A stretch of 64,000 bases of DNA from Lomentospora prolificans (Eukaryota > Ascomycota > Sordariomycetes > Microascales > Microascaceae). Location: assembly GCA_029532625.1 (NCBI GenBank), contig JARFXM010000008.1, positions 1,798,001 to 1,862,000 on the forward strand. Direction: 5' to 3'. The notes beneath the pieces were generated by a model that was given only the letters and a program-made list of their open reading frames with translations, was not told the origin of the DNA and searched no databases. Every line of letters begins with the position of its first letter. The first letter of the stretch is position 1. Shown one piece after another: positions 9,170 through 21,021 of the stretch. The translations under genes were made by a program, and so were the position numbers.

Positions 9170-9285
9170 ACTGTCAGCATCACGGCAAAGGAAGGAAAAG
9201 GGGAGAAGTTGGACTGACCTAGAAGGACCAACAGGTCGGGGCCGACAGGGATTAAAAAACAAAAAGGTCTTTAGGGACAAAGACC
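8704..9285 (+). other. Pol 3' untranslated region; holds the antisense gene
   Basis: No sense-strand domain can be recognised here. The open sense frames at 8558 and 9054 are uninterpretable and look like shadows of the antisense exons. The stretch is explained by the antisense gene and its leader (9170-9302 on the minus strand). Confidence 0.6.
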
Positions 9286-9297
9286 AAGGAGAGGAGG
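9286..9297 (+). other. Polypurine tract
   Basis: AAGGAGAGGAGG lies five bases before the 3' LTR. It is the expected plus-strand DNA primer site of an LTR retrotransposon. Confidence 0.75.
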
Positions 9298-9302
9298 CAT
9301 CG

Positions 9303-9768
9303 TGTCACGGGCCGATCCGGCCTCTTATGCAGGCCGGGCGGACAAGCATGGCAGAAAAGGGTAAACTCCGGCGCAACCCGGAAAGACTAGGATTGGGCAG
9401 CACAACCTGGGCCAATCAACAGAGGACCGCACTTAGAACACAAGCGGTCCATGGGAGGACCGCACCAGGGGCATATGCAGTCCACGAGGGACCGCATCGG
9501 GGGCAAGTGCGGTCCACAGAAGGACCGCACCTCCAGGGCCTGCGGTCCCAAGGAAGACGAAGTCTATATAAGTCACAGTCATTACCATCATGTATTCTAG
9601 TTATTCTTTAGTTCCGCAGTAGTCAATTCAAGTCACTCTATGAACCACACTTGAATACGCATTACGGACCTTTATTGTTACTGTCTGACTGCCTCACTTA
9701 TCCACTAACAGGCCCGACTGTTCTAACCTTAAAGCGACTAACCCTATCGGAAGTGTTGGAACGTCACA
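9303..9768 (+). repeat. 3' LTR of the young chromovirus
   Basis: 466 bp with no differences from 2436-2901 that I could see. It is followed by the duplication tataa (9769-9773). Its U3 array (9424-9548) lies 255-380 bp upstream of the ATG of the antisense gene, so it could also act on that promoter. Confidence 0.95.
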
Positions 9769-9773
9769 TATAA

Positions 9774-12700
9774 GTAGAAGAGCTTAAGTCTATAGTCTAT
9801 ATTATAGTTTTAACCTTTATAGTAACTATTAAGAGGATTAAGTATTTAAAAGGAAGTACTATTACTAGAGCTATAATTTTTATAATAAATATAAAAGATA
9901 TAGAAAGAGTATTAATTACTAAAAAAGTAAAAACTAATAATAAACTATACTAGATAATTCTATCCTAGTTCTATAACTTACTCCCCTTTTTTTAAAAAGT
10001 AGAAGTTAATAAACTTAACCCTTATAAGCTAGGTATTAATTACTTAATCCTCTTAAAAACTAATAGCTAAGGGTAGGAACTTCTTCTTTTATAGGGAATC
10101 CTCTATAATATATTAAGAGAAGAGCTACTAGTCCTTAAGAAAACCCTAATAGACCTCCTAGATAAGGGTTTTATCTATATAAGTAGCTTTAAAGTAGTTA
10201 TACTAGTCCTATTTACCTATAAACCTAGAGGAGGCCTCTAGTTCTATATTAACTATTATATTTTAAATATAATTATATATATAGACTAATACCTTCTCCC
10301 CCTTATCTTAGAGATTTTTTAAAACTTTATAAAGGTAATATAGTTTACTAAAGTTAATATTATCTAGGTATTCTATAAGGTCTAGATAGCTAAGGGAAAA
10401 GAGTTTAAAATAGTATTCTATACTTAGTATAGATTTTTTAAATAGATAGTAACCCCTTTTAGATTATCTAGAGTATTAGTAATATTTTAATACTATATAA
10501 ACTATATACTATAAGACTTCCTTAATAACTTTACTTCTACTTATATAGATAATATCTTTATCTATTTAAGTAGCTCTTATAAAGACTACTTAGATAAAGT
10601 ATATATAATCTTAGAGTACTTATAAGCCTATAGACTCTACTTTAACTTAGATAAGTATAAGTTTATAGTAAAAAAAGTAAAATACTTAGGGTTTATTATT
10701 TATACTAGTATTAGTATATAAATAGATCTAGAAAAGGTAAGGACTATCCTTAAGTAGTAGCTACTAATTATATAGATAGGTATATATAGTTTCCTTAGAT
10801 TTATTAACTATTACTAAATATTTATCCCTAAGTTCTTAGAGGTTATAAGGAGTTTTATAGTATTTACTAGGAAAAGTATCCCCTTTAAATAGATTATAGA
10901 ATATAAGGAGGTATTCTAGACTTTAAAGACTTTCTTTATAAAGGTATTAATCCTAACTTAGTAGGATTTAAAGAATAAAACCTTCCTAGAGGTAGACTAT
11001 AGTAGAATTATACTAGGAGGCTATTTAAGTTAGGAAGTTAATAGCTAATAAAAAGCTATTATATTTTATTTATAAAAGCTATTTTTTATAAAGAGAAACT
11101 ACCTAATTTATAATAAAGAGATATTAGCTATTATCTAGTATATAGAATAATAGTTAGTTAAGCTCTATAGCTATAAGATTTTTATAATATTAATAGACTA
11201 TTAGAACCTAGAATACTTTATAATATACTAGTATTTATTAGAATAATAAGCTTATTAGATAGAATATCTATTTTAGTTTAACTTTAGAATTAAGTATAGA
11301 CTAGGAAAGGAATCCTAAGTATTAGATACTTTATTAAGAAGAGAATAAGATTTTCTTATACTAGAAGATTAAGATATTTATATAATCTAGCTAATCCTAT
11401 AGTTAGTAATATAAGATTACCTATATATAGTAATAATAGTAACCTAGAAGCTAAAAAGTATTTTTAATAATAATAAATTAAATTAATTCTAGGAGGAAAT
11501 AATACTATATAACCCCTTATATAAAAAAGTAAAGAAAGTAGTTTAAGTAGGGGACTACTTACTAGAGAGTAGATTTAACTTAAAAATCTAGCTTAGTAAC
11601 TACTTAGTAGATAAGAAAGGGATTTTATATTATAAGGACTATATCTAAGTACTTAAAAGTAGTTCCTTAGAGAAAGAAGAAAAAGGGAGAGGAGGGAGAC
11701 TACTAGATAAGTTATATAACTACTTAATCTAGTATATATATAATACCTATAGTATTAGCTACCCTAGTAGGGATAGAACTATTATTATAGTATCTAGAGA
11801 CTTCTACTAGCTACTCCTCTATAAGTATATAAGATACTTTCTCTATAACTATAATATCTATAGATAAATAAAGATTTAGTATAAATAGAAAATAGGCCTT
11901 CTCTACCTACTACTAGTACTAGACTATTTCTACTAGGAAATCTAGATAGACTTTATAACTAATCTCCTAAAAGTAGATAGAAAAACCTTATTTTAGATAA
12001 TAAAAAACTAGTTATCTAAAAAAATAATTTTTAAACTAATAGAATTAATAAAAGTAGAAGTTTATACTAAGTACTTCCTATTATACTAGGTCTACTATTA
12101 TAGTTAGCCTAGAGTAATTATAAGTAACTAGGGAATAAACTAGGTAAGAGACTTCTAGTAATATTTCTACTACCTTCTTAATATAGAATAGTAACTTAGT
12201 ATAGTATACTACCCCTAGACTAATAGAGGACTAGAGTAGATAAACTAAGAAGTATAAGCTTACTTATAGATCTTTATTAACTATATATAGAATAACTAGC
12301 CTACTTAGTACTTAGTAGCCTAGCTTACTATTAATAGCTAAGTGAATACCTCTATAGGTATATCCTTATTCTATATAGTATATAGATATAAAGCCCTATT
12401 AGTTATCTTATTTATAAAAGATATTATAACTAAGACTATACTATATTACTTACTTATAACTAGAGCTTAGGTATTTATAAATAGAATAAAGGAAATTATA
12501 AAGCTCTATTAAGCCTTAATAATAGTAGTTACCTTAAACTAGGAAGTATATATAAATACTAAATACTAACTAGTAGAGATATTCTAGGTTAGAGATTAAG
12601 TATAAGTAGATTTAAGAGATATTACTATAACCTAACCTAAGAAGAAGCTAGACTAGCTATATATAAAATATACTATAATAGAAGTAATCTTACTAAATAT

Positions 12701-13100
12701 AGTAAGGATTAGGGGCCTACTAGGAAGAATACCTAAAGTCTTTAATATTAATAAGCTAAAATATATAGGTATAAACCTACTTCCTAGATAGTAGACTACT
12801 AACTTATAACTATTAGTAATACTTATTAATAGTAAAGAAGAATATAAAGTAGAAGAAATCTACTATATATATTCTAAGAAGGTAGGATATAGAATAGTCT
12901 AGGAGGTCCTAGTATAATAGAAGGGGTATAAACTACTAGAATAGAGATACCTAGATAATATATAAGAAGTAGTAGTATTTAACTACTTTAAAGTATAGTA
13001 TAGTAATATAAGGGAAAATAATAGATTAAGAGAGGACTTTAAAGGCTAGGAAAAGCTACTTACTAAGTAGTAGAAATAATAGTATAAAATAGTAGGAAAC
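9774..13100 (+). pseudogene. Decayed pol (RT, RNase H, integrase, chromodomain) of the degraded gypsy element
   Basis: Stops fill every frame, but with TAG/TAA read back as CAG/CAA/TGG, gypsy Pol motifs appear. An RT box (ancestral YIDDI) lies at about 10540-10575. RNase H-like sequence is at about 10950-11150. An integrase core with the sequence decayed from YHPQTDG...E lies at about 12090-12260. A chromodomain-like segment is at about 12840-13010. All changes fit C-to-T on one strand or the other in CpA/CpG context. Confidence 0.75.
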
Positions 13101-14275
13101 TAAGGTATAAGAAAAAGAAAATAATTTACCTACTAAAGCTAAGAAATACTATTACTACTACTAAGAAAAGAGAACCCTCTATTATACTATAAGTTTACCT
13201 TATTATTAGTAATAAATAAGCTAACCTTATAATTACTATTACTATTATTATTATTATCTATTACTTTATTTAACTTTATATATTCTTTAAGTACCTAGAT
13301 ATAATAGGCTAGTAAAGTAAGATTATATATAGTTATATAATCTAATAGGTTAGGGGTAGTAACTATAGTAACTAGTATAGGGGTAATAGGAATAGAAGGG
13401 GTAATAGGAATAGGACTATTACTAAGGGTAGTATAGGTAGAACTACTAATATATATAAGATTAGTAGAAAATATAAGGTATAGGGTAGAAGGGAAATATA
13501 TAGAGGAAGGATATTATAAGTCTTAAGGGACTCTAGGCTCTACTAGGCCTAGATAGTATTCTAAAGGGTAGTATTAGTATCTAGGATAGCCTTCTCTAGA
13601 CTACTATATATACCCTATAGGCCTTACTAGTAGGATAGAATAATAGGGAGGGTAGGTATATAGTAATAGCTAGCTTAATAGTAAGATAAGTAAGTATAAG
13701 TACTCTTCTTACCCTAGTTCTTATAGGAGGAAATAAGTAAGATATAGTAGAGATAGGGCTTATAGTAGATAAGGGATATATCTTTAATAGTAGCTACCTA
13801 TATATAATAGTATTTGCCCCTACTAGCTATTAGAACTAATATAGGAATAGGGGTTGATGAGCTAGTAGATAAGCTAGCTAGTATAGTAGTAGAAGTAGAT
13901 TAATAAATAGGTAATATTATAAGATAGTAGTATATAGAGGTAGAGATAGTATAAGTAGGGGTAGTAGTAGTAGTAGAAGTAGTAGAAGATTAATATACTA
14001 ATTAATATAATTATTTTTAATTAAAGGGGGAGCTATTACTACCCTTATTAGAGCTAGAAAGGGTAGGAGGTATCTTTATAAGTTAACTAAAGTATTAGTA
14101 AGCTACTATAATAGGGAGGATAGTATAGAAGTAGGGAGGGAATACTAATAATAGATATTTTTTTAAATATTAAATAGGGAAGAAGGAATAAGAAGATAGA
14201 TATAAGTAGGAGTAGCTAATAATAATAGAGCTATACTACTCCTAATAAGGAGGGAAGGAAGGAGGGGGGAGCTTA
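13101..14275 (+). other. 3' non-coding part of the degraded gypsy element, with polypurine tract
   Basis: AT-rich with many short TAG/AGT-type repeats and no gene. The run aaggagggaaggaaggaggg begins at 14247 and leads into the 3' LTR, so it is the polypurine tract. Confidence 0.55.
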
Positions 14276-14708
14276 TATAAGGGTCTTAACCTAGGAGGAA
14301 GGTATAGCTAAGAGCTAGACCTAGCTATATATAACTATACTAAGTACTAGCCTAGCTACTACCCTTAGCTAGGTAGTACTATATAAACTAGTATCCTAGT
14401 ATAAGTAGTAGTACTAAATAGATTAATAGATAAGTATAATTTAGTAACTCTAAATAAACTAGTATACTAGTATAGTCTAGTAGGGCTAAACCCCTAAGAG
14501 TAGTAACTATACCCCTAAGAGTAATAACTATACCCCTAAGAGTAGTAACTATATCCCTACTAGTAGTGACTACCTATATAGGGGTAGAACTCTATAAGAG
14601 GGATAAGTAGCTCTTATAAGACCCTTAACTTAGATCTTCCCTCTTTATTATTTAAGGTTCAATATACTATGGATTATTACTTGAGCCTTCTCTGATGAGA
14701 CTGTAATA
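14276..14708 (+). repeat. 3' LTR of the degraded gypsy element
   Basis: 433 bp. Its last 60 bases keep more G and C (ttgagccttctctgatgaga) than the 5' copy (ttaagccttctttaataaga). The differences show the RIP direction directly. It is followed by attaa. Confidence 0.88.
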
Positions 14709-14713
14709 ATTAA

Positions 14714-17398
14714 TCTCTTACTAGTACTATAGTTTAATCTTAATAATATATTTTTAGCTTTAATTAGATAAAGCTTTAATATACTAACCCTTAATTTTAA
14801 GTTAAGAAATATTTTAATAGCTATTATTAATATAGTAAAAGTAAGGAAAATAATAATAAAACTTATACTAGACTTAATCTAGTAAGTAAATAGTAAAGAA
14901 ATAGAAGTACTTATTATAATAGCTAGTATATTATTAAAGCTAAAATATAATAAATACTACTAGCTAGTAATTTTTTAGATAGGTAATATTATTTACTTAT
15001 AACTATATAATAGCTATAGCTTACTAGGTAAACTAAAGAAGAAGTAGTTACTAAGCTAAGTAGGACTATTTAAGGTTATAAGGAGAATATATAAGCTTAC
15101 TATTAAATTAAACTTCTTAAAGAACTAGAAAATTCACTTAGTAATCTTAGTAATATATATCTTTAAATTTTTATAAGGAAGTAATCTCTATTAGAAGTAT
15201 ATAAAACTTTTAAAACTAGTCTAAGTTAATAGAGAGGAGGAGTTTAAGATTAAATAGATTATTAGCTATTATAATACCTAAATAAGATATAAGTATCTAG
15301 TTTATTAGGTAGGATAGGATCTAAAAGATAACTTATAAAAAAGAGTAGAGAATATAATAAAGAATATAAGTAAAGTAGTAAGTAATTATAAAAAAGTAGT
15401 AATAGAAGTAAAAGTAAAGAAGAGTAAATAATTAAAGTAGTAATTAATAGTATAAAAAAGATCTAGAATAAATATTCTTTATAAGTTAGTATTTTATTTA
15501 TTTAACTTATATTACTTACTTTACTAAATACTTAATTTAAACTATAAGAAAAGAAGGCTAGTAAGTACTAATAAAAGAAGTAGAAGTAAATACCTACTAG
15601 TAGAAATATTATACTAGTAAGTACTAGATATAAGAAGTTAAAAGGAAGAATAAACTATAGATAATAGTAAAAAGCTAAAAATAAATAATAGCTAGGCTAA
15701 ATAATATAAGAGGGATATAGTAAGTAATAATAAAGAAGATACTATAATAACTAGTAAGTAGATAAGAGGAAGGTATAAAAGTAATAAGATTCTACTAATA
15801 TTAATAAAAGGTAGTAGTAGATTAGCTAAAAGGCTATAATTACTACTAAATAATAAGAGGAAGGAATAAGGGATTATAAGGATTATATAAAAAAAAAAAA
15901 AAGGGTAAAAAATAAAATAAAAAGGGTAATAGATTTAATTCAGTAGTAGATATAATTACTAGTAGATATAATTACTAAAGGGCTAGTAATAAATATTTAA
16001 GTAACTAAAGGTACTAGCTATCCCTCCTTTATAAACCCTTCCTAGATATTATAGTTATCCTATAACCTTATATATAATAATAATAACCTAGTAAGTAACT
16101 AGATAACTATTAATAAATAAACCCTATTAATAATATTTACTTATAATAACTATTAATAAGTAAGCTCTTTTAATAGTAAGTAAAGTTTAGTAAGTAATTA
16201 TAACCTAGCCCTATAAGTAAACCTAAGTAAGAAGTAAGTAAACTAATAGTATAGATATATCTATAGAAGTTATTAGAGAGTATATAGGAATTACTTATAA
16301 AGAAGTTACCTAAGAAAGAGTAGCTAAGTAATTCCTAGATAAGAAGGAATATAAAGAAGTAATAGTAGTTATTAAGGAATTCTATAAAAAGTAAAAAGAG
16401 AATTATAGTTAGGTAGAATACTTAGTAGTTTAGTATCTAGGGATTACTTTTAAAAGTATATTAGATATAAAGTAGCTAGGAACCTTATATAAACTACTAG
16501 CTTATATAGTAGTTACTAGCTTATAAGCCTACTATATAGATAATAAGATCCCTAAGGCTACTATAGAGGCCCTATAGAGAATTAGTATATAAGAGCTTAT
16601 AACCTACCTATTAGAAATAGTTACTAACTAGCTACTAAGAATACTAGTAAAGTATATATCCTTATAGTTAATAATCTCTTCTATAACTAAAAAGAGGTAA
16701 ATATAAAACCTCTTATAATATAAAGAAGAGGATTAGAAGGTAAGTATTATAAGCTTAAAGGTTAATAAGGAGGTAGTAAGTAAGAAGAATAAGGAAGATA
16801 ATAATAAGAGTAGTAATAATAATAACCTACTAGAAATTATTATATCTAGTAAGGAGACTTTACTATAATAGTATCTCTAAAAAATTATAAAAGTAAGTTC
16901 CCTAGTATTAGGATTATTATTTAATACTACTAATAATAAAAAGCTTCTTAAGGAAATAAGTAAGTAAGTAAGTCTATAGTAGCTTTAAATTAAGTAGTTA
17001 GTAATAGAAGTAGTAACTCTTTAATAATAATTATAAAAGTAGAAAAAGGAGATCTAGGAGTTATATAGAATAGTTAGCTAGCTAATAGCTATAAGTAAAG
17101 AGAAGAAGGAAAGTATTAAGGAGAAAGTATATTAGCTATTAATAAGAAGTAAGAAAGATTAATAAAAAAGAGGAAAATAAATATAAAACCCTAAAAATAC
17201 TAATTAAAATCTCTCTTTTATAAATAAAGCCTAAGTAAGTAAGTATATACTAGTTAGAATACCTTATATATCCTATTACCTTATAATACTAAACCTAAAT
17301 TTAGAGGTAAGCTAGTACTATCTACCTCTTAGATTCTAACTTTAAACTACTAGTAAAGTACTAATAAGGTTATTAGCTATTTTCTTACTAGCTAGGGG
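14714..17398 (+). mobile_element. RIP-degraded family B element, internal part
   Basis: The reverse complement of about 49653-51700 matches this region in order. It resumes exactly where 29-235 stops, so it is the second half of the interrupted element. A stretch at about 16270-16680 reads as a long frame broken only by RIP-type stops, so a protein was once encoded on the plus strand. I could not assign it to a family. A poly-A run lies at about 15889-15902. Confidence 0.6.
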
Positions 17399-17750
17399 TA
17401 TTATTATATTATATTATATAAGTAAGTATAGAGGTACTCTATAATATATTATACTAATATAAGTAAGTATAAATATACTCTAGTAGAACCTTAATAGTAA
17501 GTAAGTAATACTAAAGGTTAAAGGTAAGGAATATATAAAGGAAGTAAGGAATTATAAGCTAGATAGAAAGAATAAGATTATTTTACTATTATAAGAGAAT
17601 ACCTACCTATATACTAACTAACTATATAGAGGTAAACTTATATGAACTAGTAACTATATTAAATCTATAAATAGTATTATAGAACCCTCCTACTTACTTA
17701 TTAGTAGCTTAGTAGCTAGTAAGTAAGCAGACATGGCATGAGCTGTAACA
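17399..17750 (+). repeat. Family B terminal repeat (about 350 bp), orientation A
   Basis: It begins TATTAT (ancestral TGTTAT) and ends GCTGTAACA. The same sequence appears reverse-complemented at 58160-58507, and in decayed form at 48747, 49342, 55088, 58883 and 59200. The final 25 bases are unusually free of RIP (gacatggcatgagctgtaac). It closes the family B element on the right. I saw no convincing target duplication. Confidence 0.7.
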
Positions 17751-17755
17751 ACTAG

Positions 17756-19090
17756 CTACTTAGGCTATAAGGGAATTATTACTATAGTAACCTACTAGTT
17801 TTACTAGCCTAGGTTAATATAAGATATTTACTAGTTTATAAGGAACTATAATATCTATAGAAAAGGAACTATCTAAAGATAGACTAAATATAGCCTCTTT
17901 AAATTACTCCTTATACTAGAGAGGACCTAGAGTAAGCTTACTATAGACTTTATAACTAACCTTCCCTCTATTAGTCTAGATAGAGTAACCTTCCTATAAG
18001 TTATTATTAACTACCTCTTAAAGAATATAATACTAGAACTAATAATAACTATAGCTATAGAAACTTATACTAAGTACTTTCTTACTATCTATTACTAGTA
18101 TTATAGAATTCCTAACTTAATTATAAGTAATAGAGGTAGTAACTAGATAAGCTATTTCTAGAGAAGGTTCTATAAATAGCTAGGGATTAAATACTAACTA
18201 AGTTTAGCCTATTATTTATAGATTAATAGTAACCCTAAATAAATAAACTAAGAAGTATAATATTATTTATAGGTATTTATCTATTACTCTTAGTTAAATT
18301 AGGGTAAGTATATCCTACTTATATAGTTAGCTTTAAATAATAAGGTAAATATTATTATTAGAATAAGCCTATTCTTCCTAGAATATAGTTATAATATAGA
18401 TCTACTTAGTATTATAGAGAGTACTCTCTTTATTCCTTATAATATAAAAGAGAAATAAGTTAATAAGTTCTATACCTACCTCTATAAAGCTACTAGGTTT
18501 ACTTAAATAGTAATAGCTACTACCTAACTCTAATAAGAAGAAGTAGTAAATATATAATATTACCTAATTAAAAGGTTTAAAGTTAGTAATAAAATCTAGC
18601 TCTAGGTAAAAAACTATAACTTACTATACTTATTAAAGAAATTAGACTAGCTCTACTATAAATATATAGTAATAGTAATACTAAGTACTAGTATTATAGA
18701 ATTAGATATCCCTAGTAATATCTATAAGTACTTTAATATAGACTTTTTATAGTAAGTATATAGTAATTTACTACTAGGTTAGTAAACTAATAATATATAA
18801 CCCCTACTATTCTATAAAGGTAGAGAAGATAAATACTAAGTAGTATAAATCCTCTATACTAGGTAGAAGAAGTGAGGAAGAGGCTATTTCTATAAAGCCT
18901 TAGTATATTAAGAAGGTTATATAGCTTTTACTTAGGAGCTAGTAGAATATATATAGGATATAGTAGTATTAGATACTTATAAAGTATATTATAGACTTAT
19001 TACTAAAGTAGATAGGCTTATAGAGGAATATAATAACCTCTAGAGATTATATAGAGTTATAATAAGCCTTTAATAAGGGCCCTCTAATAG
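17756..19090 (+). pseudogene. Decayed integrase and chromodomain end of another gypsy element
   Basis: With stops read back, the sequence resembles a gypsy integrase. A core with SNRGSNWI-like residues lies at about 18120-18160, followed by an ...AYYLQINSNP...INQEV stretch at about 18205-18270. A chromodomain-like segment lies at about 18830-19000. Its 5' part must lie beyond the family B insertion, outside this window. Confidence 0.65.
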
Positions 19091-19101
19091 GAGGAGGGGG
19101 G

Positions 19102-19544
19102 TACTATAATAGGTTAAACCTTAGAATATAAGTACTAGTAATACTAGTACCCTCTATACCCTCTAAAAGGGAATAGTACCCTCTTAATAGGCCTACTATA
19201 ATTAAAGCTCTATATACCCCCCTATTAGGAGGTCTACTAGTAATCCCCTTATAGACCTATAGTAATAGGACTACTTATATACCCCCTTATTAGGAAGCCT
19301 ATAAGTAATCTCCTAGTAGACTAGCTATAGTAGGATAGTATATATACCCCCTATCTAGAGGTTTATAACCTTATTATAGATCTATTCCTATAAGTATATA
19401 TATACCCCTATAGGTGGCCCCTATATAACTGCTACTATAGTAGAAGATCCCTTTTTCCTATTCTTTCCTTTTGCTCCTTAGTTATTTTATAATAGATATA
19501 TCTGGGCCCTGTATTATAGACTATACTTTGCGGCTAGCCTGTAA
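19102..19544 (+). repeat. Probable 3' LTR of the 17756-19544 gypsy element
   Basis: The purine run ggaggaggggggt precedes 19102. The tract begins TACTATAATAGG (ancestral TG) and ends CCTGTAATA (ancestral ACA). It contains repeated tatataccccc motifs and a less mutated 3' end (gggccctgtattatagac). No second copy lies in the window, so the ends are inferred. Confidence 0.5.
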
Positions 19545-20740
19545 TATTAATCTAGCTCTAGTTATAATATATATTTTTAAATAAAATCTTAAGAGATTAA
19601 GTTTATTCTTACTTTTATATTTAGATCTAATTAAATTCTAATCTATTTTAACCTAGTTTAAACTATAGTTTTAGTATGTAAGGGGGTGTGATGCAGTCAT
19701 GCTTAAGCAAGATGGTTAAGGATCATAGAGTCAGGTTAGGGAGTATTTGCTATAGGTTCATAGAATTATAAGGTAGAGACTTCAGCTTAGAGAGCCCTCT
19801 TTTCCTCTAGAGACTCTCTAGCTACCTTCCCTTTTATATTCTATTCAGGCTTTACTTATAGAGGGTATAGTCTAGTCTTGGACTATACTCTGGACTATCC
19901 CTAGGCTATCTCTAGTTTGGGTCTGTAGTACTGGATTCCTAGTAGTGTAAGATCTATTATCTTGGGACCTAGTAGCTTATATCTCCTCTCTAGAAGATCC
20001 TCAGTAAAACCTTTCTTACTCCTACTATAATCCTAGAGTGTTCAGTGTTTAGTAGGAGTTAACTCTTAATACTGTCAAGGTTATGTCTACCTTGTTCCTT
20101 GGTAAAAATCCCTTACATAGTATATAATATTAATAATATAAATTTCTTATTTTAAAATAAAATTAGTAAAAAAGTTAATAATTCTATCTTTACTCTTTTC
20201 CTAAACTATTTATTAAATTATAATCTTAATATAAAATATATTAAGTATAGAAGTCTAGTTTAACTTCTTTTATAAGTAGTCTTATATTAAATAACTTAAT
20301 TATTAATAATTATAATATTAGAATTCTAATTTACTAAATATAGGTTTTAGTTTAAACTTCTTAAAAGGAGATTTAGATATAAAGTTATTCTCTAATAGCT
20401 TATTATCTTTATATTTAAATTTTAATTTTTTATAATATTAACTTATAATCTATCTAGTTTTATTTAAAAATTATTTATCTCTTCTTAGATTACTCTTTCT
20501 TTTTAAATTTAATTTCTCTTCCTAATAGACTATTAGAGCTTATTATCTACTAGTTTTAGTATATATATTTTTATAGTATAATAAGGGAATAGTTTTTTCT
20601 TTTAGTTTTTTTTATAGTATCTACCTTGATCCTTAATAAAAGAATCCCTTTATACTTAATCTATTTTATAAATATTATATATTTAATTCATTTACCTATA
20701 TGTATGATGTATTTATTTCTTTAATTTAATTCAAATTCTT
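19545..20740. other. AT-rich decayed repeat, interrupted by a solo LTR
   Basis: Outside the solo LTR this matches about 40870-41500, so it is a second copy of the same degraded gypsy internal region. At about 20620-20655 there is a fragment like the end of the 441-bp LTR (accttgatccttaataaaag, then a cccttta-type end). No gene is present. Confidence 0.55.
19677..20117 (+). repeat. Solo LTR, 441 bp, with TSD tagta
   Basis: It starts TGTAAGGG and ends CCCTTACA, a perfect 8-bp inverted terminus. It is flanked by tagta (19672-19676 and 20118-20122). It keeps many TG and CA dinucleotides, so it is younger or less RIPed than its surroundings. Decayed relatives are at about 39287, 42125, 55637 and 56892. 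Confidence 0.85.
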
Positions 20741-21021
20741 TATTTACTAATTTTTTTAAAAAATACGTTAGGCTGAGACCTACTTCTACTGATTAAATAT
20801 GATTTAATCCTTGTAAAATATAGTCTAGTCAGGTGTAAGGTTTGCACGCGGTCATCTCGCCTGTATGACCATGAGTTGAGGAACCGAACTCTGTCCCTAG
20901 GTTTAGTCAGCGCCTGTGCAGTTTCGTGCCGAATCAAAGCTCCGTTCGCCTGTGCGAACCACGGCTATGGCTGTAGGAGATAGACATAAACTCTTCCTGC
21001 CATTTATGATATATATCCAGC

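Larger units (their letters stand above)
2436..9768 (+). mobile_element. Intact young Ty3/gypsy chromovirus with an antisense accessory gene
   Basis: 7,333 bp with 466-bp LTRs at 2436-2901 and 9303-9768 that look identical by eye, TG/CA ends and a tataa duplication. Order: LTR, putative self-priming site, gag-protease ORF (2965-5556), in-frame UGA, RT-RNase H-integrase-chromodomain ORF (5596-8703), antisense two-exon gene (9169-8525), polypurine tract, LTR. Unlike the surrounding DNA it has normal GC, normal CpG/CpA and open frames, so it has escaped RIP. It is inserted in the pol region of the RIP-degraded gypsy element. Identical LTRs and intact coding suggest a recent insertion. Confidence 0.95.
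236..14708 (+). mobile_element. RIP-degraded Ty3/gypsy retrotransposon, split by a younger insertion
   Basis: Both ends are defined: 433-bp LTRs at 236-668 and 14276-14708, flanked by the 5-bp duplication attaa (231-235 and 14709-14713). A purine-rich tract lies at 14247-14271, just before the 3' LTR. Original TG and CA ends now read TA and TA. Without the younger element at 2431-9773 it would be about 7.1 kb. The interior is dense in TAG/TAA stops and nearly lacks CpA, CpG and TpG, as RIP predicts. Decayed RT, integrase and chromodomain-like motifs remain, which makes it a Ty3/gypsy element, probably a chromovirus. Confidence 0.88.

Noticed and set aside
236..19544. A Starship-type giant mobile element carrying the gene island
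   Set aside because: No tyrosine-recombinase captain gene is visible, and the island holds ordinary housekeeping genes.
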